41,665 bases of DNA from Bacteroidales bacterium UBA5433 (lineage in GTDB: Bacteria > Bacteroidota > Bacteroidia > Bacteroidales > UBA932), in contig DIRP01000003.1 in the NCBI GenBank assembly GCA_002427525.1, positions 78,348 through 120,012 on the forward strand, in the 5' to 3' direction. Positions within the stretch are counted from its first letter, which is position 1. Every line of letters starts with the position of its first letter. The notes under the pieces are model-generated. The model did no database searches. It saw nothing but the letters and a program-made list of their open reading frames with translations, and was not told the origin of the DNA. Positions 1 through 7,568 of this stretch are shown in pieces. The translations under genes were made by a program, and so were the position numbers.

Positions 1-82
1 TGAGGGAGTGAGGGGCAAAGCCCCCCAGGGAACACCGAGCGCCAACGGCGCGAAGGTAATCCCGTGAGGGTAAGGAAGTCAT
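1..82 (-). CDS. Putative micro-ORF with YLRAVGARCS motif (partial)
   Basis: This is a short frame that starts at an ATG only 5 nt after the stop codon of the fimbrillin-like gene and is still open at the window edge (27 codons visible). It encodes PSRDYLRAVGARCS near its start, nearly the same as PSRNYLRAVGARCS in the micro-ORF at 1368-1499, which also begins just after a lipoprotein stop codon. The shared DNA contains a GCGCC-AAC-GGCGC hairpin, so the conserved unit may instead be an RNA or DNA repeat. A second hairpin (GGGGC-AAA-GCCCC) lies at about 12-26. No function is known to me; coding is only a possibility. Confidence 0.25.
   Translation of the reverse strand, partial: MTSLPSRDYLRAVGARCSLGGFAPHSL
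30..60 (-). repeat. 31-bp repeat, copy 1
   Basis: Thirty-one bases are identical to 1450-1480, with weaker similarity continuing toward the neighbouring gene stop. The core contains the short palindrome GCGCC-AAC-GGCGC. Read on the minus strand, both copies lie 20-30 bp downstream of a lipoprotein-type gene end. It could be a dispersed 3'-flanking repeat, an RNA hairpin, or the coding core of a micro-ORF. Confidence 0.85.
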
Positions 83-87
83 GTTTC

Positions 88-1107
88 TTATATTTCCCAG
101 ACTATTTCTGGCTTCCCAACGTCAAATATAGCACGGAAATAAAAGACCTTCCCGGGGTCAGTAGGTTTTTCACGTTTCGGTTTAAAAATGTTTTGTCTGA
201 TGCCCTTCTTTTGGAATTCTAGTTCTAACGAGAGTCCGGGCCACAAATGCGAGTCTTCGCTACCGGGTATATACCAAGCCCATAGATCAAGATCTTCGTC
301 AGGGTTGATTTTGGATTCTTTGAAATCGTCTCCAATATTAAAAGGCAAAACAGGATTAAACGTTGAATTTTTTATACCTCCTGTCCTAACATTATATAGC
401 ATATTCTCCACGCCATCCTGCTGATGTGCAAAAATATTTATCTTATGCTCCCGAGAATAAAGCGCAACATACGTAAAGTCGACCAAGACATCCCATACAT
501 CATGGGATTTATTTTTAAGAGAAATCTTAAACAAGGAACCCAGATGTTTAAATTTAACAGAAATAGAAGGATTATCCCTCGGGATTTTTTCACAAGCAAA
601 AGTGAGCACTATACTCTTCCTATTCTGTATACCCAGAAGGCTACCTGACGATTGGGAGAGACTAGGAAGACTAGCAAAACACTCGTTATCCAGAAAGACA
701 AATCCGTTACCACCGTACACTCCGTACAAGTCAAATACCTCACCCTCACTTTCATGAGGAAGCTTCAGTTCAAAAGTAGCTTTCTTGGGATTTTTCGGAT
801 CGGGAGATACTATCACCGTTTGTTGGATTTGTGTTCCTTTTTCTGTAACAACAAGTAAGTCTATACTATCGTCTTCTTGCCATTCAAGGACCACAGACTC
901 GCCTTTTTCTTCAAATGAAATACGGGTTTGTGGGGTACTATCGGGCATATCTATGGTGACCTGTATAGTTTGTCCCGAGGCAGTACCTTCGCCGTTGGGA
1001 GTCTCTAAGCCGTCAAAAACACAGCCTGTAAACAACAGAAAACCTGCAAAAAAGGCAATACTACTTAGAGCCTGTTTTGGTATGCTATGCAAATGTTTAA
1101 TTTTCAT
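88..1107 (-). CDS. Fimbrillin-like lipoprotein
   Basis: This 339-aa protein looks like a member of the Bacteroidales fimbrillin (Mfa-like/FimA-type) superfamily, surface lipoproteins that form fimbriae or act as adhesin subunits. The N-terminus has a hydrophobic signal segment ending in a lipobox (LFTGC, Cys29), so export and lipidation by signal peptidase II are expected. The segment TRISFEEKGESVVLEWQEDD at about residues 61-80 matches the usual fimbrillin opening (TR-x-S-F ... L-x-W-x-x-x-D). The rest is beta-rich without catalytic motifs. A 52-aa gene lies 21 bp upstream in the same direction and is probably co-transcribed. No chaperone or anchor genes of a full fimbrial operon are visible, so it may be a stand-alone surface protein. 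Confidence 0.7.
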   Translation of the reverse strand: MKIKHLHSIPKQALSSIAFFAGFLLFTGCVFDGLETPNGEGTASGQTIQVTIDMPDSTPQTRISFEEKGESVVLEWQEDDSIDLLVVTEKGTQIQQTVIVSPDPKNPKKATFELKLPHESEGEVFDLYGVYGGNGFVFLDNECFASLPSLSQSSGSLLGIQNRKSIVLTFACEKIPRDNPSISVKFKHLGSLFKISLKNKSHDVWDVLVDFTYVALYSREHKINIFAHQQDGVENMLYNVRTGGIKNSTFNPVLPFNIGDDFKESKINPDEDLDLWAWYIPGSEDSHLWPGLSLELEFQKKGIRQNIFKPKREKPTDPGKVFYFRAIFDVGKPEIVWEI

Positions 1108-1128
1108 AATGCTGATTATTTATCCGGA

Positions 1129-1287
1129 TTACCAAATCTCACCTTCTAAATCTTCTAATTCTTCCGATTCATACATACTACCGCTACCCAACACGTTCTG
1201 CTCCAAGGTGATGTCGGTTATTTTTATGGCAGGAGGTGCATACACTGCTTTCTGCAGTTCTTTGATTTTTACTTTTGTTTTTCTCAT
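1129..1287 (-). CDS. 52-aa Bacteroidales small peptide upstream of fimbrillin gene
   Basis: An ATG-initiated frame encodes 52 residues: a basic start (MRKTKVKIK), then YAPPAIKITDITLEQNVLGS, then a strongly acidic tail rich in E, D, S and L. This layout (Y-x-P-P-x-I-x-x-x-x-I-x-x-E-x-x-x-L-x-S-G) is a recurring short-peptide pattern in Bacteroidales that I recognise from positions beside fimbrillin or surface lipoprotein genes; its function is not known to me. There is no signal peptide or membrane helix. It ends 21 bp before the fimbrillin-like start, which favours an operon. The match to a recurrent pattern, not length, is the reason to call it real. Confidence 0.65.
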   Translation of the reverse strand: MRKTKVKIKELQKAVYAPPAIKITDITLEQNVLGSGSMYESEELEDLEGEIW

Positions 1288-1367
1288 AACTTATAATTTT
1301 AAGTGTTTTTTCATTACACGATAAATCTAACTCGCTCCTTTATAAAATTATAAAATATTCTTGACAA

Positions 1368-1499
1368 CTATTGTCTTGATTTTGAGTTTGGTAGGTATGA
1401 CTTTGTATTCGGTCGGATTGGTTTTGAATTCGGGGATTCACTAGTAGCAGAACACCGAGCGCCAACGGCGCGAAGGTAATTCCGGGAAGGACGAAGCAT
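1368..1499 (-). CDS. Putative 43-aa micro-ORF with YLRAVGARCS motif and heptad repeats
   Basis: A frame of 43 codons starts 2 nt after the stop of the FISUMP remnant. It carries PSRNYLRAVGARCS, shared with the frame at 1-82, and then three 7-residue repeats of the form x-P-N-[S/T]-K-x-x. At DNA level these are three degenerate 21-bp units at 1380-1442. A repeat length divisible by three with conserved PN[ST]K residues supports translation in this frame, but the identical 31-bp core could equally be a nucleic-acid repeat. No known domain is recognised. Confidence 0.3.
   Translation of the reverse strand: MLRPSRNYLRAVGARCSATSESPNSKPIRPNTKSYLPNSKSRQ
1450..1480 (-). repeat. 31-bp repeat, copy 2
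   Basis: This is identical to 30-60. On the minus strand it sits 21 bp after the stop codon of the FISUMP remnant. The flanks differ more than the core, which suggests conservation or recent spread of the core alone. Confidence 0.85.
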
Positions 1500-1501
1500 A
1501 C

Positions 1502-1696
1502 TTAATTCTTTACACAACGAACAGAGTACCCCTCTTGCTTGCGGCCACTCATCACCACTGGGATTTAAATCGCTTGTTCCTGCTCCTGCCATAGCTGCCG
1601 GCCAGTTGTAGAGCACGCCGTAGGTTGTATTGTCTTAGGTTTTTCCTGTGGTTTACAGGAAATCAGCAATCCCAAAAATAAAAGAGAGTTAATTAA
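1502..1696 (-). pseudogene. FISUMP-domain lipoprotein remnant
   Basis: Three pieces of a FISUMP (Fib_succ_major) lipoprotein can be read in order on the minus strand but in different frames. The first is a lipoprotein signal (LLFLGLLISCKPQEKPK). After a frameshift comes the domain segment TYGVLYNWPAAMAGAG, followed by NPSG. After a large internal deletion and another frame change comes the C-terminal end EGYSVRCVKN and a stop at 1502-1504. The intact homologue at 36646-37404 has the matching pieces GVLYNWVAAMAGA and GFSVRCVKD about 150 residues apart. No start codon is left in frame with the signal segment. I am confident it is decayed and not expressed as a normal protein. Confidence 0.85.
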
Positions 1697-1715
1697 CTAT
1701 TGAAGACACGGAAAC

Positions 1716-1735
1716 AACCGGGACTCTACCCGGTT
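1716..1735. terminator. Hairpin downstream of the aminomutase gene
   Basis: AACCGGG and CCCGGTT form a perfect 7-bp stem around a 6-nt loop, about 120 bp past the aminomutase stop. There is no clean T-tract on either side, so intrinsic termination is uncertain. Nothing else is evident between 1697 and 1858. Confidence 0.4.
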
Positions 1736-1858
1736 AAGGGAAACAAAGGCTCTGAAATTAAATACAACTACTTGCTATTTGCTATTTGGGAAGTTTAGAA
1801 TCTGCCAAACCAAAGAACCACTTGTCTGATTTTGGAAGATAAAATGTTAAATACGGTA

Positions 1859-3949
1859 CTATTGGGCTTTGAAATGCGTAAGCTTATCCGTTGTCTTGAA
1901 ATCGTATTCCGGATATTCGTACATTTTGAACCGGCGCTCTGTCTCCCCGGTAGTGTAATACCAGATGCTTTCGTAGTTGTTGGGATTTTCTCCGTATTCT
2001 TTCAATTGCCGCAGGTACGCCGCTACCGATTTGTTTTCTACAATGAATACGTTTTCCATGTTTTCAATGACAGGGCTGTGCTGGCGGTTTTGATCGTGTT
2101 CAAAACAAAGGACCCTTTTTCCATCGGCCGTTATCCCAATGGTCCGGTACGTCATGCTTTTCCCAATACCCGGTAAGTTAAGCACATCCCGGTCAGTAGC
2201 CAGAAACGGCAACTTGTGTTCTTTCATAAACGCACGCACGTTCTTATACACATTCTCTCCCTGTTCAAACATGTCACAAAGGGCATCTTCCTGTTCTAAT
2301 GTTAAAGCACCCAGGATTTTTTCTTCCTCCCGTTTTTGGATAGCCCTGCAATTGGGAGCAAAAACGGCATAATTTTCCTGGAATCCTTTCACGGAAAATG
2401 TATAGTAACAGATTACACCCAGTTTGTTCAGTTTCCTGCGCAACTGGGCAGTATGGCCTCTTCTTGAAGCCGATACCGTAAATACCAGTTGGTTGGTAAT
2501 AGTCCACCCGGTGGAAAGGATCTTTTTGATGGCACGTTTGGATTCCAGCGTGATTTCCAAAGGACTCTGGAAGTGAGTCTGGATAATAAATTGTTTAAAC
2601 CCAATGGCCGATGCTTTTTCTTTAAAGTCTTTGAGGATGTACAGTAATTCGTCATCAATACGCATGGGAAGATAGGCCAGGAGCCTGGTTCCCAGCCTGA
2701 TCCGCTGCATTTCTGCATATTTTTTCCCGTCGGGGCGTTTCAGGTTGGCTTTTTGTTTTCTGATGGCCATTTTGTAAATGGCATCGAGCAGGTGCTTTAA
2801 GGTCTTATTCTGGCTCATGAGAGCGTCTCCGCCCGTTATGAGGATATCCCGCAATTGGGAGTCTTCTTCATAATACTTCATAAGGGAATGCAGCTTCTGA
2901 TTCCAGGTTACTTTTGGTTTCAGTTTTTCCAAATCAAAATTCAGATGCTGCCGTTGGAAATCGTACATCCTTTGGCAGGAAGCACATAAACCTCCACAGG
3001 CACGGCCTACGGAATCGGGGATGAGAATAGCTACATCGGGATACCGGCGGTGGATGTTTGTAGCATTGGGAAGCAGCCAGCCGGCTACATTGGGTTTTCC
3101 GGGTTTTACCTGATCTTCACGCTCCCAGGCCACAATGTCTCCAAAAGTTTCAACCAGTTCTTCGGAATAGATTACGTAATTGCGGATGGCCAGATCGTTG
3201 AATCCCTTTTTAGAAGTGTTGAGCAACGACAAATAATAGGGAGTCGCAAAAGTGGGTATTCCTTTTTTGCGAGCCTCTTTTAATAAGTCCATGGTTTCTG
3301 CGGACAAGGTGTTGTTCAGCATCATATTCAGATCTGAAGGTTTGCGAACAGCCAGGGCCAGCTGGAATTGGTAATCATCCCACCATTTTTCAACCCTGTT
3401 GAATTTTGACAGGTAACTGATTCCTTCCGGGAAGGTGTATTTTCCTGCCTGACGGTTTTCGATTTTGGCCATGAGCAGGCGAATGATACGTTCTTTGTTT
3501 TCTTCTCTTGCCTGTACAATACGGGGACTTAAGCCGGAATGCCATCTTTTCATCCATGTTGCTACTTTATTGGCAGTAGGCTTTTGGATATCAGGAGTAT
3601 CTAATAACACAAATTGCTGGTACAATTCAAGGATAAAATCACTGGTTATGGTATTGTCAATGCCACCGCGCAACCACTCCCACAATAAAGTAATGGTGTT
3701 GATTTCCACATCTTTCTCGGTTGATAATTCATGTATGGTGGTATTGTTATGCCGAATGAGTGTCAGAATACTTTCGGCAGGTTTGCTGTTGTGGTTCGGA
3801 TGTTTTTGTATGTACTCTTTCAATCGTATACAAAACATTTCTGCATGGCTGCTTTCTTTGGCAAGAGCAACAACCAAAGGTAACTGCCTGATAAACAAAG
3901 ACAATAGTTGTTTTGGATTTAAGAATAGTATATCTGTCTGTTTCATCAT
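1859..3949 (-). CDS. Lysine 2,3-aminomutase-family radical SAM protein (long form)
   Basis: This 696-aa protein has the KamA-family radical SAM core: the cluster motif C-G-G-L-C-A-S-C (CX3CX2C) lies in the middle of the chain, followed by the segment DILITGGDALMS typical of KamA-like enzymes. Lysine 2,3-aminomutases use a 4Fe-4S cluster, SAM and PLP to move an amino group from C2 to C3. This form is much longer than the classical enzyme of about 420 aa, with a helical N-terminal extension of about 300 residues and a C-terminal extension; its substrate cannot be told from sequence. The frame is open to 4003, but the extra 18 residues would be a hydrophobic leader unlike a cytoplasmic enzyme, so the tandem ATG at 3944-3949 is preferred. 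No other lysine-fermentation genes adjoin it. Confidence 0.8.
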   Translation of the reverse strand: MMKQTDILFLNPKQLLSLFIRQLPLVVALAKESSHAEMFCIRLKEYIQKHPNHNSKPAESILTLIRHNNTTIHELSTEKDVEINTITLLWEWLRGGIDNTITSDFILELYQQFVLLDTPDIQKPTANKVATWMKRWHSGLSPRIVQAREENKERIIRLLMAKIENRQAGKYTFPEGISYLSKFNRVEKWWDDYQFQLALAVRKPSDLNMMLNNTLSAETMDLLKEARKKGIPTFATPYYLSLLNTSKKGFNDLAIRNYVIYSEELVETFGDIVAWEREDQVKPGKPNVAGWLLPNATNIHRRYPDVAILIPDSVGRACGGLCASCQRMYDFQRQHLNFDLEKLKPKVTWNQKLHSLMKYYEEDSQLRDILITGGDALMSQNKTLKHLLDAIYKMAIRKQKANLKRPDGKKYAEMQRIRLGTRLLAYLPMRIDDELLYILKDFKEKASAIGFKQFIIQTHFQSPLEITLESKRAIKKILSTGWTITNQLVFTVSASRRGHTAQLRRKLNKLGVICYYTFSVKGFQENYAVFAPNCRAIQKREEEKILGALTLEQEDALCDMFEQGENVYKNVRAFMKEHKLPFLATDRDVLNLPGIGKSMTYRTIGITADGKRVLCFEHDQNRQHSPVIENMENVFIVENKSVAAYLRQLKEYGENPNNYESIWYYTTGETERRFKMYEYPEYDFKTTDKLTHFKAQ

Positions 3950-4034
3950 AATCAGATAATTTAAGAAGTAAAGTACAACTGATGGGTGAATAATAATGAT
4001 CAAGAAAACATCAATTCACCTGACAAGTAACAGA

Positions 4035-4042
4035 CAAATATA
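4035..4042 (-). promoter_or_regulatory. Candidate -7 box (TATATTTG) for the aminomutase gene
   Basis: This is an exact TAnnTTTG match on the minus strand, 85 nt before the preferred start and 31 nt before the alternative ATG at 4003. No good -33 TTTG is seen. Confidence 0.4.
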
Positions 4043-4077
4043 AAAAAAAAATAAAAAACGGATTTTTAGGCTAAAAT

Positions 4078-5307
4078 TTACTGCCTGCCCATAAAGAGAA
4101 TGGCACCCGTACTTTTTTCTACAATAAGGTATACGAAAGATTTATTTATAGTAAAGGGTATAGGTGCGTCTGGATCAAGGGAGGTTTTTCTAATACCAAC
4201 TGCTGTTACGGCTGCCGCCTGGGTTCCCTTTTCGTTAACCTCTATGTATGTTTTTTGTTTTACTAATCCAATAAACAGTCCCGTTACCGGTGATAAGTTG
4301 CTGAAATCTGCTGCTCCTTCTATAAAAGGCAGTGTCATACCCATAGCCCGGAGTGTGGGTATAAGGTCTTTTTCAAATTCAGTTTTAAATTTTGGCATAG
4401 AAACTTCTAGCTCCCGGTTGTTACTCTCCAAATCTTTGATAACGGCCTGCCAGATTGCCGGTGTCATCTCCTGGTACATAACCTGTTTTGCAGTAACTCC
4501 TTCTTTTGGCAGGATGATAACCATGGAATAAGCCTGGTTCCCATACGGGAATGAGGCAATTCTGGAAAACTCTGTTTCTGTATAAGGGAAAGTTTCTGTC
4601 TGAGTCATGTAATTGACGGTCCTCTCTTGTTCAAAATCCGGATAGAAGGTGTCATCGTATGAATGGGCTGCATCAAAAGCATAAGTCCAGGTACCTTTGA
4701 AGTAGAGCGCATTGATCAGGTATGCCAGCATGGATGCTTCTATTTCATCAATGATCTCTTTAATCAAACCGTTTGTTTTGCTTGAACACCAGTTGTTGAT
4801 GGTCTTAACTGCCTGGTTGCTGTCAAAGTCAAGCTCTTTTGCCTGCGCATTATAATAGGTGCTGAGCAGATTTTTATAGGAATCATGAACGGGGAATCCT
4901 TCCCGCACCCAAAGGGAATTGGCTATGGCAAGCTTTGTTTTTTTATCTGCATTGGGAAGTTCCCGGGACATTTTTTCAAAGAACCCATTCATTTCTTCAT
5001 AGGTATAACCTTCAAAACCAAGAACTTCCTTCATCTGGGTCGCTGTGCTTCCTGCTGTTCCGTTGGCTGTCATGGAAAGTGCCAGCGAGGCACTTAGCGG
5101 AGAAATAAAAAAACTGCCGTTTTCTTCCAAAGCTACTTGTTGGAACAGTTTGAAAGCAAAAGTGCCGGCATCCGCACTTATTGCCTGCTCTGTTTTTGTC
5201 AGTACAATAGTTGGGCGCCGGTTAAGTTGCTGTTGTATTTTTTCACAACCTGAAAAACAAACTGTGCATACAAGCAACGTTATAAGTGTATATAATCTAT
5301 TTTTCAT
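4078..5307 (-). CDS. Lipoprotein serpin (serine protease inhibitor family)
   Basis: This 409-aa serpin has a signal peptide with lipobox FSGC (Cys21). The fold is recognisable from FFISPLSASLALSMTANGT, INNWCSSKTNGLIKEII, LINALYFKGTW and the C-terminal PFTINKSFVYLI. The reactive-loop hinge is EKGTQAAAVTAVG (about residues 358-370), with the Gly-Thr-x-Ala-Ala-Ala pattern needed for loop insertion, so an inhibitory serpin is likely. Counting 17 residues from the hinge Glu puts the scissile bond near Thr-Ser in RKTS, though cleavage after Lys is possible. It starts 14 bp after the M28 peptidase stop, so the two exported proteins are likely co-expressed. It is probably surface- or periplasm-anchored, protecting against host or neighbour proteases; the target is unknown. 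Confidence 0.92.
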   Translation of the reverse strand: MKNRLYTLITLLVCTVCFSGCEKIQQQLNRRPTIVLTKTEQAISADAGTFAFKLFQQVALEENGSFFISPLSASLALSMTANGTAGSTATQMKEVLGFEGYTYEEMNGFFEKMSRELPNADKKTKLAIANSLWVREGFPVHDSYKNLLSTYYNAQAKELDFDSNQAVKTINNWCSSKTNGLIKEIIDEIEASMLAYLINALYFKGTWTYAFDAAHSYDDTFYPDFEQERTVNYMTQTETFPYTETEFSRIASFPYGNQAYSMVIILPKEGVTAKQVMYQEMTPAIWQAVIKDLESNNRELEVSMPKFKTEFEKDLIPTLRAMGMTLPFIEGAADFSNLSPVTGLFIGLVKQKTYIEVNEKGTQAAAVTAVGIRKTSLDPDAPIPFTINKSFVYLIVEKSTGAILFMGRQ

Positions 5308-5321
5308 AGGAAGAAGATTTG

Positions 5322-6935
5322 TTAGCGTTTAAAGTACATGCCTTCGCGGGAGAGCAAGTGGTCCAGGTTAGCCAGGTTGTACACGAGTACCGCTTGTACT
5401 ACCGATGTATGTTCCTGGTATTCCGCAATACTTTTGGTGTAGAGGTCGCGTTCCGTATGCCAGATTTCTCTGTAATTGAAATCGTATCCCTTTACATCCC
5501 TGTCGCGCAGCACAATGGTGGGAACGCCTTGGATGGCAAAAACCGAGGCGTCTGTACTGCCGGTAGTGGTTGGCCAGGGTCTGGCCGGTATGGTATCTAC
5601 GGTAAACGGGAAATCTGGGTTAATAGAGGAAATATGCTGAGATGCTTTTACAAAATCGTCGTACATGGCCTTGGGAACAGATACTCCGCTGGCGGCCAGT
5701 GGGGCTCCGTCCCTGTTGAAAAGATTTGAAATGCGCTCCAGTTTGTCTTTGTGCTGTTCTACCCAGGCTTTAGCACCCAATAATCCAAATTCTTCACCGG
5801 CAAAAAGGACAAACACAATGGAGCGCTTGGGTTTGGCTCCGGCTACCGAAAGCAACCGGGCTGTTTCCATGGCCGGCGTCACTCCTACACCGCAATCTAT
5901 ACCTCCCGTAGCCACATCATAGGAGTCCAAATGGCCGCTTACCATAACGTATTCGTTGGGGTACTTCGTACCACGCAAGGTGGCTACCACGTTGTGAAAC
6001 GGAACAGGACCCGGCCTGAAATGATTTCTTATGCCAAATTCCAGTTCAATGGGATGCCTTTCGTTTACCAATTGGTAAATGTACTTGTACTGGTGCTCGT
6101 CCATTTTGATATCTGCTACAGTTGGCAGGTTGTCAAAAGAAGAATTTTCGCCAAAGACCGTTTCTTTATCCCATAGGGCTGTAATGGGAACAGGAGAAGA
6201 TTGGATGACGCCCAGAATGCCGGCTTCTACCATTTGTTTGTACAACAAGGCCGGTTCTTCTACCGGTTTGCGCAGGCTGTCTTTCAGCTCTTCTTCCATT
6301 CCGGACAGGTTCATCATCCGTGCGCCGGTACGTGCCCTGTAGCGGTACATAACGCCGCTGTTGTGGCGTGCAATTTCTTCGTTTAAAATACGGACAGAAT
6401 CCCTGCGCTTGTCTGCCTGTTCTGTACGTTCAACGGGCCAACCGTTGCTTGTTCCTGAAATAAGCACCCAGGCTCCTTTGAGTTTGCCTTTTATACGGTC
6501 AAAATCTGCTTGTGTTTTAGGTTCAATAACCACATGTCCACGTTGCAGCCCTTTAGTACCTGCCGTATAGGAAGGGGTAGCAAAATGCAGGTGTATGCCG
6601 TCCCCGCCGGGCAATACCGCACCGTAAATCTTTCCGGACCACGGGCCACGGCTGAAACCCACTTTTGTTTCTCCTGCTTTTTCAACGGAAACCTCCAGAC
6701 CCCACGATTCAAATTGTGCGGCAGCCCACGTTACCGCTGCATTGTAGGCATCAGAGCCGACAGGTCGCCCTCCAATGCGGTTGGACAATACATCCAGATG
6801 GTGTTGAGTCAGGTTGTTGGTGGTACCTTCCTGAATGATTTTTTTGGTAACGGCATCCTGTGCCTGTACCGGAATAGAAAATGCAACCAGGCCTATCGAT
6901 AAAAGAAAGCCTGTAAATAGGGTTCTGTAGTTCAT
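5322..6935 (-). CDS. Exported M28-family metallopeptidase
   Basis: This 537-aa zinc aminopeptidase/carboxypeptidase-type enzyme has a signal peptide ending near VQAQD. The metal and catalytic residues of M28 are visible in order: SGHLDSYD (His ligand and Asp), GGIDCGVG (bridging Asp), FAGEEFGLLGA (catalytic and metal-binding Glu pair), NRDGA, and IWHTERD near the C-terminus (His ligand). An inserted segment between the signal and the catalytic half (about residues 110-270) resembles a PA-type insert seen in many family members. It should trim peptides in the periplasm or outside the cell. It is first in a two-gene unit with the serpin and is transcribed divergently from the MarC gene. Confidence 0.9.
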   Translation of the reverse strand: MNYRTLFTGFLLSIGLVAFSIPVQAQDAVTKKIIQEGTTNNLTQHHLDVLSNRIGGRPVGSDAYNAAVTWAAAQFESWGLEVSVEKAGETKVGFSRGPWSGKIYGAVLPGGDGIHLHFATPSYTAGTKGLQRGHVVIEPKTQADFDRIKGKLKGAWVLISGTSNGWPVERTEQADKRRDSVRILNEEIARHNSGVMYRYRARTGARMMNLSGMEEELKDSLRKPVEEPALLYKQMVEAGILGVIQSSPVPITALWDKETVFGENSSFDNLPTVADIKMDEHQYKYIYQLVNERHPIELEFGIRNHFRPGPVPFHNVVATLRGTKYPNEYVMVSGHLDSYDVATGGIDCGVGVTPAMETARLLSVAGAKPKRSIVFVLFAGEEFGLLGAKAWVEQHKDKLERISNLFNRDGAPLAASGVSVPKAMYDDFVKASQHISSINPDFPFTVDTIPARPWPTTTGSTDASVFAIQGVPTIVLRDRDVKGYDFNYREIWHTERDLYTKSIAEYQEHTSVVQAVLVYNLANLDHLLSREGMYFKR

Positions 6936-6964
6936 GTGAGATTTATTTTTGAAAACAACTGGTA

Positions 6965-6972
6965 CAAATATA
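6965..6972 (-). promoter_or_regulatory. -7 box (TATATTTG) for the M28-serpin operon
   Basis: This is an exact TAnnTTTG on the minus strand, 29 nt before the M28 start. It lies only 8 bp from the opposing MarC box, so the two promoters overlap back to back. Confidence 0.55.
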
Positions 6973-6980
6973 GTGTTTTA

Positions 6981-6988
6981 TATCTTTG
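6981..6988 (+). promoter_or_regulatory. -7 box (TATCTTTG) for marC-like gene, nearly leaderless
   Basis: This is an exact TAnnTTTG followed by TAGT and then the ATG. Transcription would begin at or next to the start codon. Confidence 0.6.
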
Positions 6989-6992
6989 TAGT

Positions 6993-7568
6993 ATGAATAT
7001 GTTACGAGAGATAGCCAGCGCATTTGTTGTTTTGTTTGCCATTATTGATATTACGGGTTCCATTCCCATCATTCTTGATTTGAAGGCAAAAGGCCGGGTT
7101 TTTAAACCTGCTCTGGCAACCATCATCTCTACTGTGCTTATTTTCGTTTTTTTATTTCTGGGAGAAGCCGTCCTTGGATTGTTCAATGTTGACATTTCCT
7201 CTTTTGCTGTAGCCGGGGCTCTGGTCATTTTTGTAATTGCTGTAGAAATGATCTTTGGTGTGGAAATTTTTAAAAATGACGGACCACCGGATCTTGCTAC
7301 CATAGTTCCGCTGGTCTTTCCCCTCATTGCAGGGGCAGGGACCCTTACTACCGTACTTTCGCTCAGGGCTGAGTACAGCCTGTTGAGTGTGTCTATTGCT
7401 ATTCTGCTTAATATGGGTGTTGTTTATGCGGTTCTCAGGTATTTGCCCTGGGTAGAAAAGGTGTTGGGGAAAGCAGGTATTTATATTTTAAGAAAATTCT
7501 TCGGGATTATTTTATTGGCTATGGCTGTAAAGCTGTTTGCTTCCAACCTTTCCGGATTGATTCAATGA
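6993..7568 (+). CDS. MarC-family integral membrane protein
   Basis: This 191-aa inner-membrane protein has about six hydrophobic helices. Family features are the opening FVVLFAIIDITGSIPIILDL and the conserved loop ATIVPLVFPLIAGAGTLTTV. MarC proteins (UPF0056) were once linked to multiple antibiotic resistance, but their role is unsettled. The frame is open upstream to 6936; the ATG at 6993 is chosen because the family begins here and the -7 box overlaps the longer version. Its stop overlaps the next start as ATGA, indicating translational coupling to the galactanase gene. Confidence 0.88.
   Translation: MNMLREIASAFVVLFAIIDITGSIPIILDLKAKGRVFKPALATIISTVLIFVFLFLGEAVLGLFNVDISSFAVAGALVIFVIAVEMIFGVEIFKNDGPPDLATIVPLVFPLIAGAGTLTTVLSLRAEYSLLSVSIAILLNMGVVYAVLRYLPWVEKVLGKAGIYILRKFFGIILLAMAVKLFASNLSGLIQ

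Noticed and set aside
785..1324. 179-codon open frame on the plus strand across the fimbrillin start and the small-peptide gene
   Set aside because: The opposite strand has a lipoprotein signal, fimbrillin pattern and a conserved short peptide; this frame has nothing recognisable.
1380..1442. CRISPR-like repeats
   Set aside because: The three 21-bp units are degenerate, directly adjacent and without spacers; they are better read as a 7-residue coding repeat.
1..1696. Diversity-generating retroelement
   Set aside because: FISUMP remnants and a 3' hairpin repeat brought this to mind, but there is no reverse transcriptase, no template repeat and no adenine-biased variable region in the window.
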